Position numbers and translations under genes: made by a program. A stretch of DNA of 64,000 bases from CAVQOB01 sp963714325 (GTDB lineage: Bacteria > Pseudomonadota > Alphaproteobacteria > Rhizobiales > Hyphomicrobiaceae): NCBI GenBank assembly GCA_963714325.1, contig CAVQOB010000035.1, positions 349,607 through 413,606 on the forward strand, read 5' to 3'. Every line of letters begins with the position of its first letter. The stretch's first letter is position 1. This document shows positions 22,214-31,193 of this stretch, piece after piece. Below the pieces are notes generated by a model. It was not told the origin of the DNA. It was given only the letters and a program-made list of their open reading frames with translations, and made no database searches.

Positions 22214-23296
22214 TTGCCAAGGCTGCCCAATCCCGTCGATTTCTGGCGCGGGTTCGCCTTGGTTACAATTTTTATCAATCACATCCCCGGCATCTATTTC
22301 GAGAACTTGACCTATCGCAACGTCGCGCTTTCGGACTCGGCTGAACTGTTCGTGTTTCTCGCCGGTTGGTCGCTGGGCTTCGTTGTTGGGCCGACGCACC
22401 GACCAACCCCCACCGCCCAAGTGGTCCTGCGGTTGGGCGGGCGCGCCTTCACGCTCTACGCAGCACATATGCTGATCGTCATGCTCGCCATTGCGATGCT
22501 GGCATGGTCAGCGCGCATTCTCGACAATCCGTTGCTGCTCGAGTGGCACAACGCGGCCGCCGTCTTCTTCGATCCACCCAACACCCACCTTGGTCTCGTC
22601 GTCCTCAGCCATCAATTGGGTTATTTCGACATCCTCCCACTCTACATCGTGTTGCTGCTCGCGGCGCCGCTGATGGCGTTCATCCACCGCGCCTCGCCGC
22701 ATGGCCTGTTAACCGCATCACTGGCGATCTATCTGATCGCGATCATCTTCAAAATCAGCGTGCCGACCTGGCCGACCGAGGGGCAATGGTTCTTCAATCC
22801 CCTGTGCTGGCAGCTGGTCATGGTCCTGGGTTTCCTGCTGTCGCGGGACGATGGCCTGGGCGGGTGGGCGCGCGCCAATATCACCCTGCTCCGGCGCTTG
22901 GCATGGCCCGTCGTGATCGTCAGCGCGCTGGCCGTCTGGTTCGGCAATGGCTGGATCGACCCGACACGCGTACCCGAGCCGAAACTGCTGTTCATCAATG
23001 GCAAGACCTTCGCCACACCAATCAGGCTCCTGCATCTCCTGGCGCTGGTTGCCGCATTCTCCGTGGTTTATCCGGCAATTGCCCGGACTGTCCCAAGTGT
23101 CGTTAATTTTTCGGCGCGGCTAGGTCGCAATTCGCTGCAGGTGTTTTGCGCGGGTTCGCTGCTGAGCCTAGCCTGCCAGATCATCCGTTTCTACTTCAGG
23201 GGTGGCATGTTCCTTGATACGGTGCTGGTTTGCACTGGTGTTGCCCTATTGGGCGCTATCGCATGGGTGTCAGAGTGGCGAGACCGACTAGACTAA
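22214..23296 (+). CDS. opgC: OpgC domain membrane acyltransferase
   Basis: 360-residue polytopic membrane protein of the OpgC family, which succinylates osmoregulated periplasmic glucans in related bacteria. The TTG start at 22214 has GAGG 5 bases upstream. Family marks are the N-terminal NPVDFWRGFALVTIFINHIPG, the NVALSDSAELFVFLAGWSLGF segment and FFDPPNTHLGLVVLSHQLGYFDILPLY in the middle; about ten helices are predicted. The final residues overlap the next gene by 34 bases, suggesting translational coupling with the SGNH protein. No opgGH-like or ndv glucan synthase gene lies in the window. Confidence 0.88.
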   Translation: MPRLPNPVDFWRGFALVTIFINHIPGIYFENLTYRNVALSDSAELFVFLAGWSLGFVVGPTHRPTPTAQVVLRLGGRAFTLYAAHMLIVMLAIAMLAWSARILDNPLLLEWHNAAAVFFDPPNTHLGLVVLSHQLGYFDILPLYIVLLLAAPLMAFIHRASPHGLLTASLAIYLIAIIFKISVPTWPTEGQWFFNPLCWQLVMVLGFLLSRDDGLGGWARANITLLRRLAWPVVIVSALAVWFGNGWIDPTRVPEPKLLFINGKTFATPIRLLHLLALVAAFSVVYPAIARTVPSVVNFSARLGRNSLQVFCAGSLLSLACQIIRFYFRGGMFLDTVLVCTGVALLGAIAWVSEWRDRLD

Positions 23297-24066
23297 CGCC
23301 TGGGCGCCGAGGCTTCGCGGCGCTCGCTGGCAGCATTGCTGTTCTGGTGGTGGGATCGGTGTGTGCTCAGGAACGGCCGGTACTTGCCCCGGTCCCAAAG
23401 GACTGCCTCGCGCCCGGCGCCACCATCGTCACCAATCAACCGCTGCCCAACGTCCTGAATGTTCTCAAGCGTCGCAAGGCCATTACCATCCTGACCATTG
23501 GTGGCTCATCGATCGGACAGCGCGACTCCACGCCCGGCGGCTACCATGCCCTGATCGAAAACTTCCTCGAGCACACCTTCAAGGGACTGAACGTGACGAT
23601 CGTCAACCGCGGGATATCCGGCGAGCTCACGCGGGACGCCACCGAACGCATCAAGATCGAGGTTGCGCTGACTGCGCCGGATCTGATCCTGTGGCAGCTC
23701 GGCACTGCCGATGCCATGGCACAGGTTCCGGTCCCGCAATTCAAGATGGTCGTCGCTGATACGATCCAGTGGCTCAAGGCGCGCAATGTCGATACCGCAC
23801 TGATTGGTTTGCGCTATACGCGCAATGCAGCCAGCGACACCCACTATCAAGCCATCCGAACGGCCATCCGCGACGTCGCGCAGGAGCAGGGCGTCATTCG
23901 CATCGGTCGCTATGAGGCCGTCGAGACAATCGAAAAAATTCGCCAGCAGCACGGTGATCCCGTCAACGAAAGCGAATTGAGCGAGGCCAGCTACACCTGC
24001 ATGGCAGAATATCTCGCACGCGCGATCGCGACGAATTTATTTGCGAGGGAACCGCAGAAGCCGTGA
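23263..24066 (+). CDS. SGNH/GDSL-like hydrolase family protein, exported
   Basis: 267-residue exported protein of the SGNH/GDSL fold. The ATG at 23263 lies inside the end of opgC; after an Arg-rich start comes a signal peptide (FAALAGSIAVLVVGSVCAQ). The core shows ITILTIGGSSIGQRD in place of the usual GDS block I, IVNRGISGEL as block II, and LILWQLGTADA as the block III position, where an Asn is normal. A block V Asp-x-x-His is not evident (SEASYTCMAEYLA). The Ser of GSS may still be the nucleophile, but the catalytic set looks degenerate. Coupling with OpgC suggests a part in glucan acyl modification or its removal. Function otherwise unknown. Confidence 0.75.
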   Translation: MGVRVARPTRLTPGRRGFAALAGSIAVLVVGSVCAQERPVLAPVPKDCLAPGATIVTNQPLPNVLNVLKRRKAITILTIGGSSIGQRDSTPGGYHALIENFLEHTFKGLNVTIVNRGISGELTRDATERIKIEVALTAPDLILWQLGTADAMAQVPVPQFKMVVADTIQWLKARNVDTALIGLRYTRNAASDTHYQAIRTAIRDVAQEQGVIRIGRYEAVETIEKIRQQHGDPVNESELSEASYTCMAEYLARAIATNLFAREPQKP

Positions 24067-24473
24067 GACCTGCCGGGCAGTGGGCGACACGCCGGTCGAT
24101 GCCAACGCTGCTGCTGTAACCGGACCGCCGCCGACGGCACGACATGCATGGCGACTGCAGCGTCAATACCGGCGCGGTCAGTTCGAGGCCAGCGCCAACG
24201 GCGCCCACGTCCTCTGAGGCATCATCGGCTCACGCACACTCAACGGCTGCGAACAATCTGCTTATGCAGGCCGGCGTTGCTCGAACTCGTCGAAAACTAT
24301 GCATTGCAAAATGCAATTTAAAGTATGTCAGTTCAAAATACTTGTTCCCGCAATCGCAACGTGTTAACGATAAAAAAAAGCCGTTACTCTCATACAGCTG
24401 CATATGTTTGGCTGCTGGTCCAGCAGTGCGCGGTTTTCGTCGTGTCAGTGCCTGTGTGAGAGGGATGCAGCCT
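24067..24473. other. Gene-free AT-richer stretch before the HlyC-family gene
   Basis: 407 bases without a supported gene. The middle (24290-24390) is distinctly AT-rich for this window and holds the palindrome ATTGCA-AAA-TGCAAT at 24303-24317, a possible operator. The last bases contain AGAGGG before the ATG at 24474. A promoter for the downstream gene is likely here, but no -35/-10 pair stands out. Confidence 0.4.
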
Positions 24474-24582
24474 ATGGCATTTTTTTCCCGTAGTAAGCCG
24501 GCAAACACCAGTATCCTTGAGTCTTTGCCAACAATCGAACCGGTAAAAAACTCGCCCCCGAGTTCCACCGCAGGCGGCACCA

Positions 24583-25140
24583 GTGCCAACAGCGCGCCCG
24601 CCTCAATCCGCGCCCATCGCACCCCCGCAATCGAACGCGCCGCCGGCCAACGCACTCCCGGAATTGTCACCAGAGGAAATGAAGCAGCGCGCCGCAGCCG
24701 CAAGGGCCGCGTCATCAGCGTTTGGCAGCGTCGTTTCGCTGCTCATGCGCACCCCAAAATACAAGCAACTGACATTGTCTGATCTCGAATGGATGGTGGT
24801 CCCCGCTCTCCAACACGGCCAAGTCCTGATCATCGATGCGCAATCAAAAACGATCGGCGTGCCGGCCCCTGTTGCGGCCGTGCTGTGGGCCAGAGTATCG
24901 CCGGAAATCGACGCTCAACTAGCGGCATCACCTGACAAGCGGATCCGCCTGCAACCGCAGGACTGGAGTTCCGGGCACATCCATTGGATCATCGAGGCGA
25001 TCGGCGATCCCCGCGTGATATCGACGGTCGTCGACCGGCTGCGCAACAAGGAGTGGAAAGGCCAGCTCGTCCGTCACCGAGCGCGCGGAACCGACGGTAA
25101 ACCCATGATCCGCACGCTCGACCCGATACCTGTTGCCTGA
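24583..25140 (+). CDS. HlyC/RtxC-like toxin-activating lysine-acyltransferase family protein, catalytic residues not conserved
   Basis: 185 residues from GTG 24583. The fold signature of the toxin-activating lysine-acyltransferase family is visible: a first helix FGSVVSLLMRTP, then LTLSDLEWMVVPALQHGQ, VPAPVAAVLWARVSPEID, and LQPQDWSSGHIHWIIEAIGDP, which parallels EDWTSGDRKWFIDWIAP of HlyC. HlyC uses His23 and Asp92; the matching places here read Lys59-Tyr60 and Glu138, so the classical catalytic pair is absent. No RTX toxin gene is adjacent. The N-terminus is uncertain: an ATG at 24474 behind AGAGGG (MAFFSRSKPANTSILES) reads into the region in another frame and would join after one base change near 24575-24600. 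The protein may be a non-catalytic relative. Confidence 0.72.
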   Translation: MPTARPPQSAPIAPPQSNAPPANALPELSPEEMKQRAAAARAASSAFGSVVSLLMRTPKYKQLTLSDLEWMVVPALQHGQVLIIDAQSKTIGVPAPVAAVLWARVSPEIDAQLAASPDKRIRLQPQDWSSGHIHWIIEAIGDPRVISTVVDRLRNKEWKGQLVRHRARGTDGKPMIRTLDPIPVA

Positions 25141-25223
25141 AGCGCCGAGCCGCAGAGGGTCGCCTCGTCCAGAATGCATGACACGATACCGGGCGAGTGC
25201 CGGGACACCAGCACCCCCGCTCC

Positions 25224-28200
25224 CTACTCCGCCGCCTCGCGGAAGCTGCGCGCGGTTTCGAGATCCACCGAGACCAACTGGCTGACGCCTTTCTCGGCCA
25301 TGGTCACGCCGAACAGGCGGTTCATGCGCGCCATAGTCATGGGATGATGCGTGATGACCAGGAACCGCGTGTCGGTCTCGTTCGCCATGCTCTCCATCAT
25401 CAGGCAAAAGCGGTCGACGTTGGCGTCGTCAAGCGGCGCGTCGACTTCGTCAAGAACGCAGATCGGCGAGGGGTTGGTGAGGAACACCGCGAAGATCAGC
25501 GATAGCGCCGTTAGCGTCTGTTCGCCGCCCGAGAGCAATGACAACGTTGCGGGTTTCTTGCCGGGCGGCTTGGCGATGATCTCGAGGCCACCGGCGAGCG
25601 GATCTTCTTCGCCGGGGATCATTTCGAGCCGTGCTTCGCCGCCACCAAACAGCACCGTAAATAGGCGCTGGAAATGGCCGTTGACTGTCTGGAACGCCGT
25701 CTCCAGCCGTTCCTTGCCCTCGCGATTGAGCTGGCCGATCCCTTGCCGCAACTTGGCGATGGCCGCATCGACGTCCTGACGCTCCTTGTCAAGGTTGTCG
25801 AACTGTTCGGCGATGCCGGTCAACTCATCGTCGGCGGCGAGATTGACCCCGCCGAGACGCTCACGGTCGCCCTTCAATCGCTGCAGGCTGCGATCGAGAT
25901 CGTCGAACACCGGCAACGCCACATCGGCCGCGATCTCCGCCAAGGCGAGACAGCCATCGGGCGCGACGCCCAGCGCATCGCGGATCTTGCGCGCATCGTC
26001 CTGGCGGCGTTGGCGAGCGGCCTCGAGCCGTGCTTCCGTACGCGCCCGTCCCTCCCGTTCGGTCGCCACTGCGTCTTGCGTCAAGCGCAGCTCTTGAACC
26101 GCCTTTTTCTGGGCGGAATTGGCCGCCGCCACATGGTCGGCCGCAAGCTGTCGCGCCTTCTCGGCATCCGCCAGCGTCGACAAGAGCGTCTGGCGCTTCT
26201 CGTCGATCAGCGCCGGCAACTCCGACATCGCCTCCAACTCTTCAGTGGATTGCGTGAGGCGCTGATTCAGATCGGACATCTGCCGGTCCGAGGCCGTTGA
26301 TCGCGTCGACCAGCGCTCGTTCTCGGCGGTGATCTGCACCAGGCGCTCGGTGCGCATGCGATGTTCGCGCTCCAGCGTCGCCAACTGCGCGCGGCTGTCG
26401 GCGACTTCGCGACGCTTCTGCGTGATCTCCGCCTGTGCCGCGTTAAGCTGTGCTTCGAGCGGCTCAAGCTCGCCGAGCGCGTCGAGCGCCATGTCGACTT
26501 CATCGAGCTTGACGTTGGCCTCGATCAGCGCCTCGGCGGCGGCCTCCTTGGCATCGCGAACGTTGCCAAGCTTGGCTTCCGTCTCACGCGCCTGCTGTTC
26601 CATGGCCGTTAGCGCGCCGCGCGTCTCGGCAAGGCGGCTCTGCGTATCGCGCCAGAGCTGCCGCAGGCGGCGTTCCTCGACCTCGGCCGCTGTGTGGGCT
26701 GCGGTCGCATTATTCGCCATGTGCGCTGCCGACTCTGCCTGCTCTCTCGCGCGCGATTCCTCGCTCATCAGATCGCCAAGACGATTGCGCTGTTCAAGCC
26801 GCACCGCCGCCGCCGACTGACCATGCGCGTCAGTGACAAACCCATCCCACCGCCACAAATCGCCCTCGCGGGTGACGAGGCGCTGGCCGGGCAGCAGGCG
26901 CTTCTGCAGACGCTGCCCTGTCGCACGATCCACAAGCCCAATCTGTGCCAAGCGTCGCGCCAGTTCCTTTGGGCCCTGCACGTAGCGCAAAAGCGGTTCG
27001 ACGCCCTCTGGCAACGCGGGATCGGAGACATCACCCTGATTGAGCGTCCAGCGCACTGGCTGATCGGCCGCAGTCGCTGCTTCAAGATCATCTCCAAGAG
27101 CTGCTCCCAGCGCCGTCTCGAAACCGGGCGCCACGGTGATCTGATCGACCATCAGCGGCACATCGAGATCGCCGGCTGGTCGCAGTAGTTTCAGCAGGGT
27201 ATCGACTTCCGTCCTCAGCTGACCGGCGGAAAGGATCAATGTCGCGGCGGCCTCGCGCCGTCCCTTGGCGTCTGCAGCGGTGGCCAGCGCCTTCTCCTCC
27301 GCCGCCAACGCGCCCGTCTCGACGTCGCCGAGCGAGGCCATCAGGCTCTGGCCGAGTTCACTGGTGCTCTTCAGCTTCGAAGCATCCGGCGCGCGCGCCG
27401 CAATCTCGCGCAGTTGCGCGTCGAGGCCCGCGAGCTGCCGCTCGAGCTTGGTAACTTGCTCGCGGCGTTCGAGTTTCTGTGCATCGAGGGTTTTCTTCTT
27501 GGCGCGCGCCTCAGCGACCGCCGTTTGCATCGCGGCCAACCGTTGTTCCAACGTCTTGACGGACGCTTCGGCATTTTCATAGGTGGCCAGCGCCTTGGCC
27601 TCGAAATCGCGCGCGACGATTTCAGTCTCGTCGAGTTCGGTTTTCTCGTTGCCAAGCCGGACCAGCGCATCACGCGCTTCCTGGACAAGTGCGGCTTCGC
27701 GTTGCAGATCGCGCTTCAACTGCTCGGCGCGCGCTTCGAATTCCTTCTGCCGCGCGACGGCACGCTCGGCCTCGCGCTCGAAGTTCTCCTGCTCGACCTT
27801 GAGCCGCTGTAATGCCGCCGCCTTGACCGCCTCAGCGTCGCGCAAGGGCGGCACCTGGTCGGCCATCTCAGCTTCGAGCCGTATGGCTTCGGATTCAGCC
27901 TGTGTCGCTTGGCCAAGTCGCCGCAGCGCCTCCGCCAGATTGCCCTCTTCGCTATCAACCATCCCCTGGGCTTCGATCCAGCCGATGTGGAACAACAGCG
28001 CCTCGGCACGGCGAATTTCAACCGAGAGTTCCTTGTAGCGGCGCGCCTGCCGCGCCTGCCGCTTCAGGCTTTCGATCTGCGAGCCGAGTTGGCCGAGCAC
28101 ATCGGTGACGCGGGCAAGGTTGGTTTCCGCCGCCTTCATCCGCAGTTCGGCTTCGTGCCGGCGCGAGTGCAGACCGGCAATTCCTGCCGCGTCTTCCAGA

Positions 28201-28688
28201 ATGCGCCGGCGCTGATCCGGCTTGGCATTGACGATTTCCGCGATCTGCCCCTGGCGGACCAGCGCTGGCGACCTCGCGCCGGTGGCTGCGTCTTCGAACA
28301 GGATCTTGATGTCGCGCGCGCGCGCCTCGCGGCCGTTGATGCGATAGGCCGAGCCCATCTCGCGCTCGATCCGCCGCGTCACTTCCAGCATGTCGTTGTC
28401 GTTGAACTCGGCCGGCGCACGGCGATCCGAGTTGTCGATAAAAATTGTGACTTCCGCGATGTTGCGACCGGGGCGCTGGTTAGTGCCGGAGAAGATCACG
28501 TCATCCATCGACGACGCGCGCATGCTCTTGTACGAGGTCTCACCCATCACCCAGCGCAATGCTTCGAGCAGGTTTGACTTGCCGCAGCCATTCGGCCCGA
28601 CAACGCCGGTCAATCCCTTTTCGACAACAAGCTCTGTCGGCTCGACGAACGACTTGAAACCCAACAATCGCAAACGATTGATATGCAT
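25224..28688 (-). CDS. smc: Chromosome segregation protein SMC
   Basis: 1154-residue structural-maintenance-of-chromosomes ATPase, the core of the bacterial condensin. Walker A GPNGCGKSN lies at residues 31-39. Two long coiled-coil arms (about residues 170-500 and 650-990, rich in Glu/Arg/Gln/Ala heptads) flank a hinge near residues 505-640 (ALGAALGDDLEAATAADQPV). The C-terminal head has the ABC signature LSGGEQTLTALSLIFA and Walker B PICVLDEVDAPLDD, followed by the D-loop region. Start at 28688 (MHINRLRLLGFKSF) matches the family exactly. Intact over 3.4 kb, in contrast to the damaged stretch before it. It is followed upstream by DsbA-like genes on the same strand. Scp partners are not in view. 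Confidence 0.97.
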   Translation of the reverse strand: MHINRLRLLGFKSFVEPTELVVEKGLTGVVGPNGCGKSNLLEALRWVMGETSYKSMRASSMDDVIFSGTNQRPGRNIAEVTIFIDNSDRRAPAEFNDNDMLEVTRRIEREMGSAYRINGREARARDIKILFEDAATGARSPALVRQGQIAEIVNAKPDQRRRILEDAAGIAGLHSRRHEAELRMKAAETNLARVTDVLGQLGSQIESLKRQARQARRYKELSVEIRRAEALLFHIGWIEAQGMVDSEEGNLAEALRRLGQATQAESEAIRLEAEMADQVPPLRDAEAVKAAALQRLKVEQENFEREAERAVARQKEFEARAEQLKRDLQREAALVQEARDALVRLGNEKTELDETEIVARDFEAKALATYENAEASVKTLEQRLAAMQTAVAEARAKKKTLDAQKLERREQVTKLERQLAGLDAQLREIAARAPDASKLKSTSELGQSLMASLGDVETGALAAEEKALATAADAKGRREAAATLILSAGQLRTEVDTLLKLLRPAGDLDVPLMVDQITVAPGFETALGAALGDDLEAATAADQPVRWTLNQGDVSDPALPEGVEPLLRYVQGPKELARRLAQIGLVDRATGQRLQKRLLPGQRLVTREGDLWRWDGFVTDAHGQSAAAVRLEQRNRLGDLMSEESRAREQAESAAHMANNATAAHTAAEVEERRLRQLWRDTQSRLAETRGALTAMEQQARETEAKLGNVRDAKEAAAEALIEANVKLDEVDMALDALGELEPLEAQLNAAQAEITQKRREVADSRAQLATLEREHRMRTERLVQITAENERWSTRSTASDRQMSDLNQRLTQSTEELEAMSELPALIDEKRQTLLSTLADAEKARQLAADHVAAANSAQKKAVQELRLTQDAVATEREGRARTEARLEAARQRRQDDARKIRDALGVAPDGCLALAEIAADVALPVFDDLDRSLQRLKGDRERLGGVNLAADDELTGIAEQFDNLDKERQDVDAAIAKLRQGIGQLNREGKERLETAFQTVNGHFQRLFTVLFGGGEARLEMIPGEEDPLAGGLEIIAKPPGKKPATLSLLSGGEQTLTALSLIFAVFLTNPSPICVLDEVDAPLDDANVDRFCLMMESMANETDTRFLVITHHPMTMARMNRLFGVTMAEKGVSQLVSVDLETARSFREAAE

Positions 28689-28741
28689 GACGTCTCACGT
28701 ATTCGGGACGCGTAGCCCCAGACCAGCAGTTGGAGGGGCAA

Positions 28742-29530
28742 TTAGCGCTGCACAGGCTTGGTCTCGGACGCTGCCACTCTGCCCGTCAGCGCTGCCTCAA
28801 CCATCGAGCGGATTTCCGGCATGCCGACGACCGACTTCACCAAGCGGCCGTTTACGAAGAAATTCGGCGTGCCGATGATGCCGAGCTTGCGCCCACGCTC
28901 CTTGACCGCATTCAGTTGCGAAATCATGCCGCGATTCTGCAAACAGGCATCAAATTGCTCGCGGGTTATCCCCACCTGCGACGCGACCTTGAAAATCTGG
29001 TCGGTGCGGACCTCCTGGGCGACCCAGGCCGCCTGCTGGCTCAAGAATTTCTCATAGAGAGTCAGATATTTATCAGGGGCGGCACAGCGCAGCGCCACCG
29101 TTGCCGTACCCGACGCCTTGCCAATCGGAAATTCGCGCATGATGAAGCGGACCTTACCGTTGTCGACGTACTCTTTTTTGAGCTGCGGCCAAGTCTCAAG
29201 TTGGAATTTGCGGCAATAGGGGCAGGTCAGCGACATGTATTTGATGATCGTCACCGGCGCATCGCTGCGGCCGAAGCTCATCTCAGGGAGCAGCCCGGCC
29301 TGCATGACCTCGGCAATGGTTGGATTGGCAATGACTTCGCGGCCGCCGGTCGCGGTTTCCGGCTCTGTCGAGAACGGGTTGAAGGTCGGCTTGTCGCTCG
29401 CCGTTTCAACCGATGCCTGCCCAACCGCGGAAGCATCGCCAAGCGTCGTCGTCGGTAACCCGTCGCCGCTGCATCCAGCAAGTGTCAGCGCCAACAGTCC
29501 AAAAGCCAAGGCCTCGCGAAACGATGTCAT
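28742..29530 (-). CDS. DsbA family thiol-disulfide oxidoreductase, lipoprotein
   Basis: 262-residue DsbA-like thioredoxin. The N-terminus carries a lipoprotein signal with lipobox LAGC (LLALTLAGCSG), so it is anchored in a membrane facing the periplasm. The active site is CPYC in MSLTCPYCRKF, and the cis-Pro motif is IIGTPNFFVNG. The central helical insertion VALRCAAPDKYLTLYEKFLSQQAAW is typical of the DsbA/BdbD branch. It would introduce or rearrange disulfides in exported proteins. It lies 10 bases from the small membrane peptide and then a second DsbA-like gene, all on the minus strand and ahead of smc; the run reads as an operon. Confidence 0.9.
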   Translation of the reverse strand: MTSFREALAFGLLALTLAGCSGDGLPTTTLGDASAVGQASVETASDKPTFNPFSTEPETATGGREVIANPTIAEVMQAGLLPEMSFGRSDAPVTIIKYMSLTCPYCRKFQLETWPQLKKEYVDNGKVRFIMREFPIGKASGTATVALRCAAPDKYLTLYEKFLSQQAAWVAQEVRTDQIFKVASQVGITREQFDACLQNRGMISQLNAVKERGRKLGIIGTPNFFVNGRLVKSVVGMPEIRSMVEAALTGRVAASETKPVQR

Positions 29531-29539
29531 ACGTCGGTC

Positions 29540-29677
29540 CTAGCGCCTCGCCGTAGTCGCCGCGACGGCGCCACGCTCTAACGGCGCCGATTTCGGTTGC
29601 GCCATCATCGCGGCCAGCGCCGCAACCACGGCCGCTACGCCCAGAACCCATCGCATCCTCGGATCACGAAACATCAT
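29540..29677 (-). CDS. Small single-helix membrane peptide
   Basis: A 45-residue open frame, MMFRDPRMRWVLGVAAVVAA and onward, with one hydrophobic helix (residues about 9-26) and a basic tail. It starts 5 bases after the stop of the upstream DsbA-like gene, with AAGAG as a possible ribosome site inside that gene, and ends 10 bases before the next DsbA-like gene. Tight spacing on both sides supports translation. No family recognised; a helper for the thiol oxidoreductases is conceivable but not shown. Confidence 0.45.
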   Translation of the reverse strand: MMFRDPRMRWVLGVAAVVAALAAMMAQPKSAPLERGAVAATTARR

Positions 29678-29681
29678 GTGT

Positions 29682-30359
29682 TCAACTCTTGGCCAGCGCC
29701 GCAATCGCCTTGTCGAACGATTCAATGACCGGCGCGTCTTTCAACCGCTTACCATTGATAAAGAACGTTGGTGTGCCGGAAATACCGAATTGGCTGCTGG
29801 CGGTTTCCCGACCCTTCATCAGGTCATCCAGCAATTTTTGGTCGGTCAGGCACTTGTCGAAACTTTCCTGGGTAAAGCCCGCTTGCTTTGCCAGCTTGAA
29901 TAGTTCGGGAACCGGATTGGTGCGCACGAACGCCCAATCCTCCTGCTTGGCGAACAGCGCGCCAACCAGCGGATACGACTTTTCGCTGCCAGCGCAGCGT
30001 GCCAGCATCGAAGCTGCAGCCGCCAGATTATCGAGCGGAAATTCGCGCAGGATGAAGCGCACCTTGCCGGTATCGACGTACTTTTCCTTGATCGCCGGAA
30101 AGACCTTATTGTGGAACGCCGCGCAGTGCCCACAGGTCATCGACGCGTACTCCACGATGGTAATGGGCGCATCTGCCTTGCCGACCGCCACATCCGGAAG
30201 CGGGCCGGGCTTCATCAAATCTTCAACCGAGACCTCGTCAGGCGATGCTGGCTTTTTTTGCGCCAGTACTGATCGAGCGAAACCGACCAGTGACAGCCCA
30301 CCAGCGCCGAGCGCGAAGGCCTTGCGGCGCGAGATCTTTGGCATCGTCGTTTTGCTCAT
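29682..30359 (-). CDS. DsbA family thioredoxin-fold protein, Tat-type signal
   Basis: 225-residue DsbA-like oxidoreductase. The N-terminus ISRRKAFALGAGGLSLVGFA resembles a twin-arginine signal, so it may be exported folded; the mature part starts near LAQKK. Active site CGHC (ASMTCGHCAAF), cis-Pro loop GISGTPTFFINGKR. The segments FILREFPLDNLAAAASMLARC and WAFVRTNPVPELFKL match the family helical domain. It differs from the neighbouring lipoprotein mainly in the active-site dipeptide (GH against PY) and in its mode of export, suggesting different redox roles. First gene of the dsb run; dciA lies 163 bases upstream on the same strand. Confidence 0.9.
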   Translation of the reverse strand: MSKTTMPKISRRKAFALGAGGLSLVGFARSVLAQKKPASPDEVSVEDLMKPGPLPDVAVGKADAPITIVEYASMTCGHCAAFHNKVFPAIKEKYVDTGKVRFILREFPLDNLAAAASMLARCAGSEKSYPLVGALFAKQEDWAFVRTNPVPELFKLAKQAGFTQESFDKCLTDQKLLDDLMKGRETASSQFGISGTPTFFINGKRLKDAPVIESFDKAIAALAKS

Positions 30360-30522
30360 GGCTTCCGCAAGTTCCTCGATTGGGGGACGTTGTTCAGTGC
30401 CATCAGAGTGGCCATTGTTCTTGCTATCGCCCGTAGCACAGGTTTTGGCGTGGGATTAAGTCAAATCCTCGTTGAACCGCTCCTGAACAGCGCTCAGCAA
30501 TCAACTGCGTGTCAAGCAGGCC

Positions 30523-31065
30523 TCAGTTCTTCCGGTTTTTGGCTTTGACCCCGGCGCCGAGCTTTTCCAAGGCCGCTCGCAGGCCCTCATCTGCGATGGC
30601 TGGCAGCGACACAGCATCCCTGGGCTGTGGACGCGCCAGTTTCCGAGTGTCCGCGCGCGGCAGCGCTGCTTGCAACAGACGGATATCGCTGACGGCGCGA
30701 TATCCGAAATAGGCATTGATGCGCTCGATGATCTGCAGCGTCTTGTACTGCACGTCGAGCGCGCGCGCAGACTCGACACGCAGGACCAATGTCGCACCCG
30801 GCCGCCCGCGCGCGTCGTTCGCCGTTTCCTGGTAGGCTTCGACCCCTTTCGGCCATTTGAGCCGCTCTGGACTGGTGTACCCGGCCAGATCCCCGCCAAC
30901 GATCGTCGCCCAATCAGTGATCAGTGCGGCTGCCGAAAATCCATACTTCTCAAATGCTTTGCGAGTGAGGCCCGGAACAAACGTGCCCACGGCCTTCGGC
31001 CCCAGCCGCCTGAACTTCGGTTTTGCTGGCGCAGCCGGCGGTTTCGGAGGCACCCTCGCATTCAT
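30523..31065 (-). CDS. dciA: DUF721 / DciA family protein
   Basis: 180-residue DUF721-domain protein. DciA is the helicase operator that helps load DnaB at replication origins in most bacteria lacking DnaC. The DUF721 part is seen from KAFEKYGFSAAALITDWATIVGGDLAGYTSPERLKWP to TLVLRVESARALDVQYKTLQIIERINAYFGY, including the KH-like beta-alpha region. The N-terminus is Pro/Lys-rich (PPKPPAAPAKPKFRR), and the C-terminal tail is basic. Divergent from mutY with a 128-bp promoter region. A 163-base gap to the dsbA gene downstream holds nothing recognised. Confidence 0.88.
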   Translation of the reverse strand: MNARVPPKPPAAPAKPKFRRLGPKAVGTFVPGLTRKAFEKYGFSAAALITDWATIVGGDLAGYTSPERLKWPKGVEAYQETANDARGRPGATLVLRVESARALDVQYKTLQIIERINAYFGYRAVSDIRLLQAALPRADTRKLARPQPRDAVSLPAIADEGLRAALEKLGAGVKAKNRKN

Positions 31066-31193
31066 GTTACCACCTCCCGCACATCAAGCATTCCCACAGT
31101 CACCCTCTATCCGTACTATAGATCATTCGATTCGTGCTGGGACTGCCACTCATTGTCATCGTCTTGACTTGTGCGGCCAAGGAGCATCAGCGC

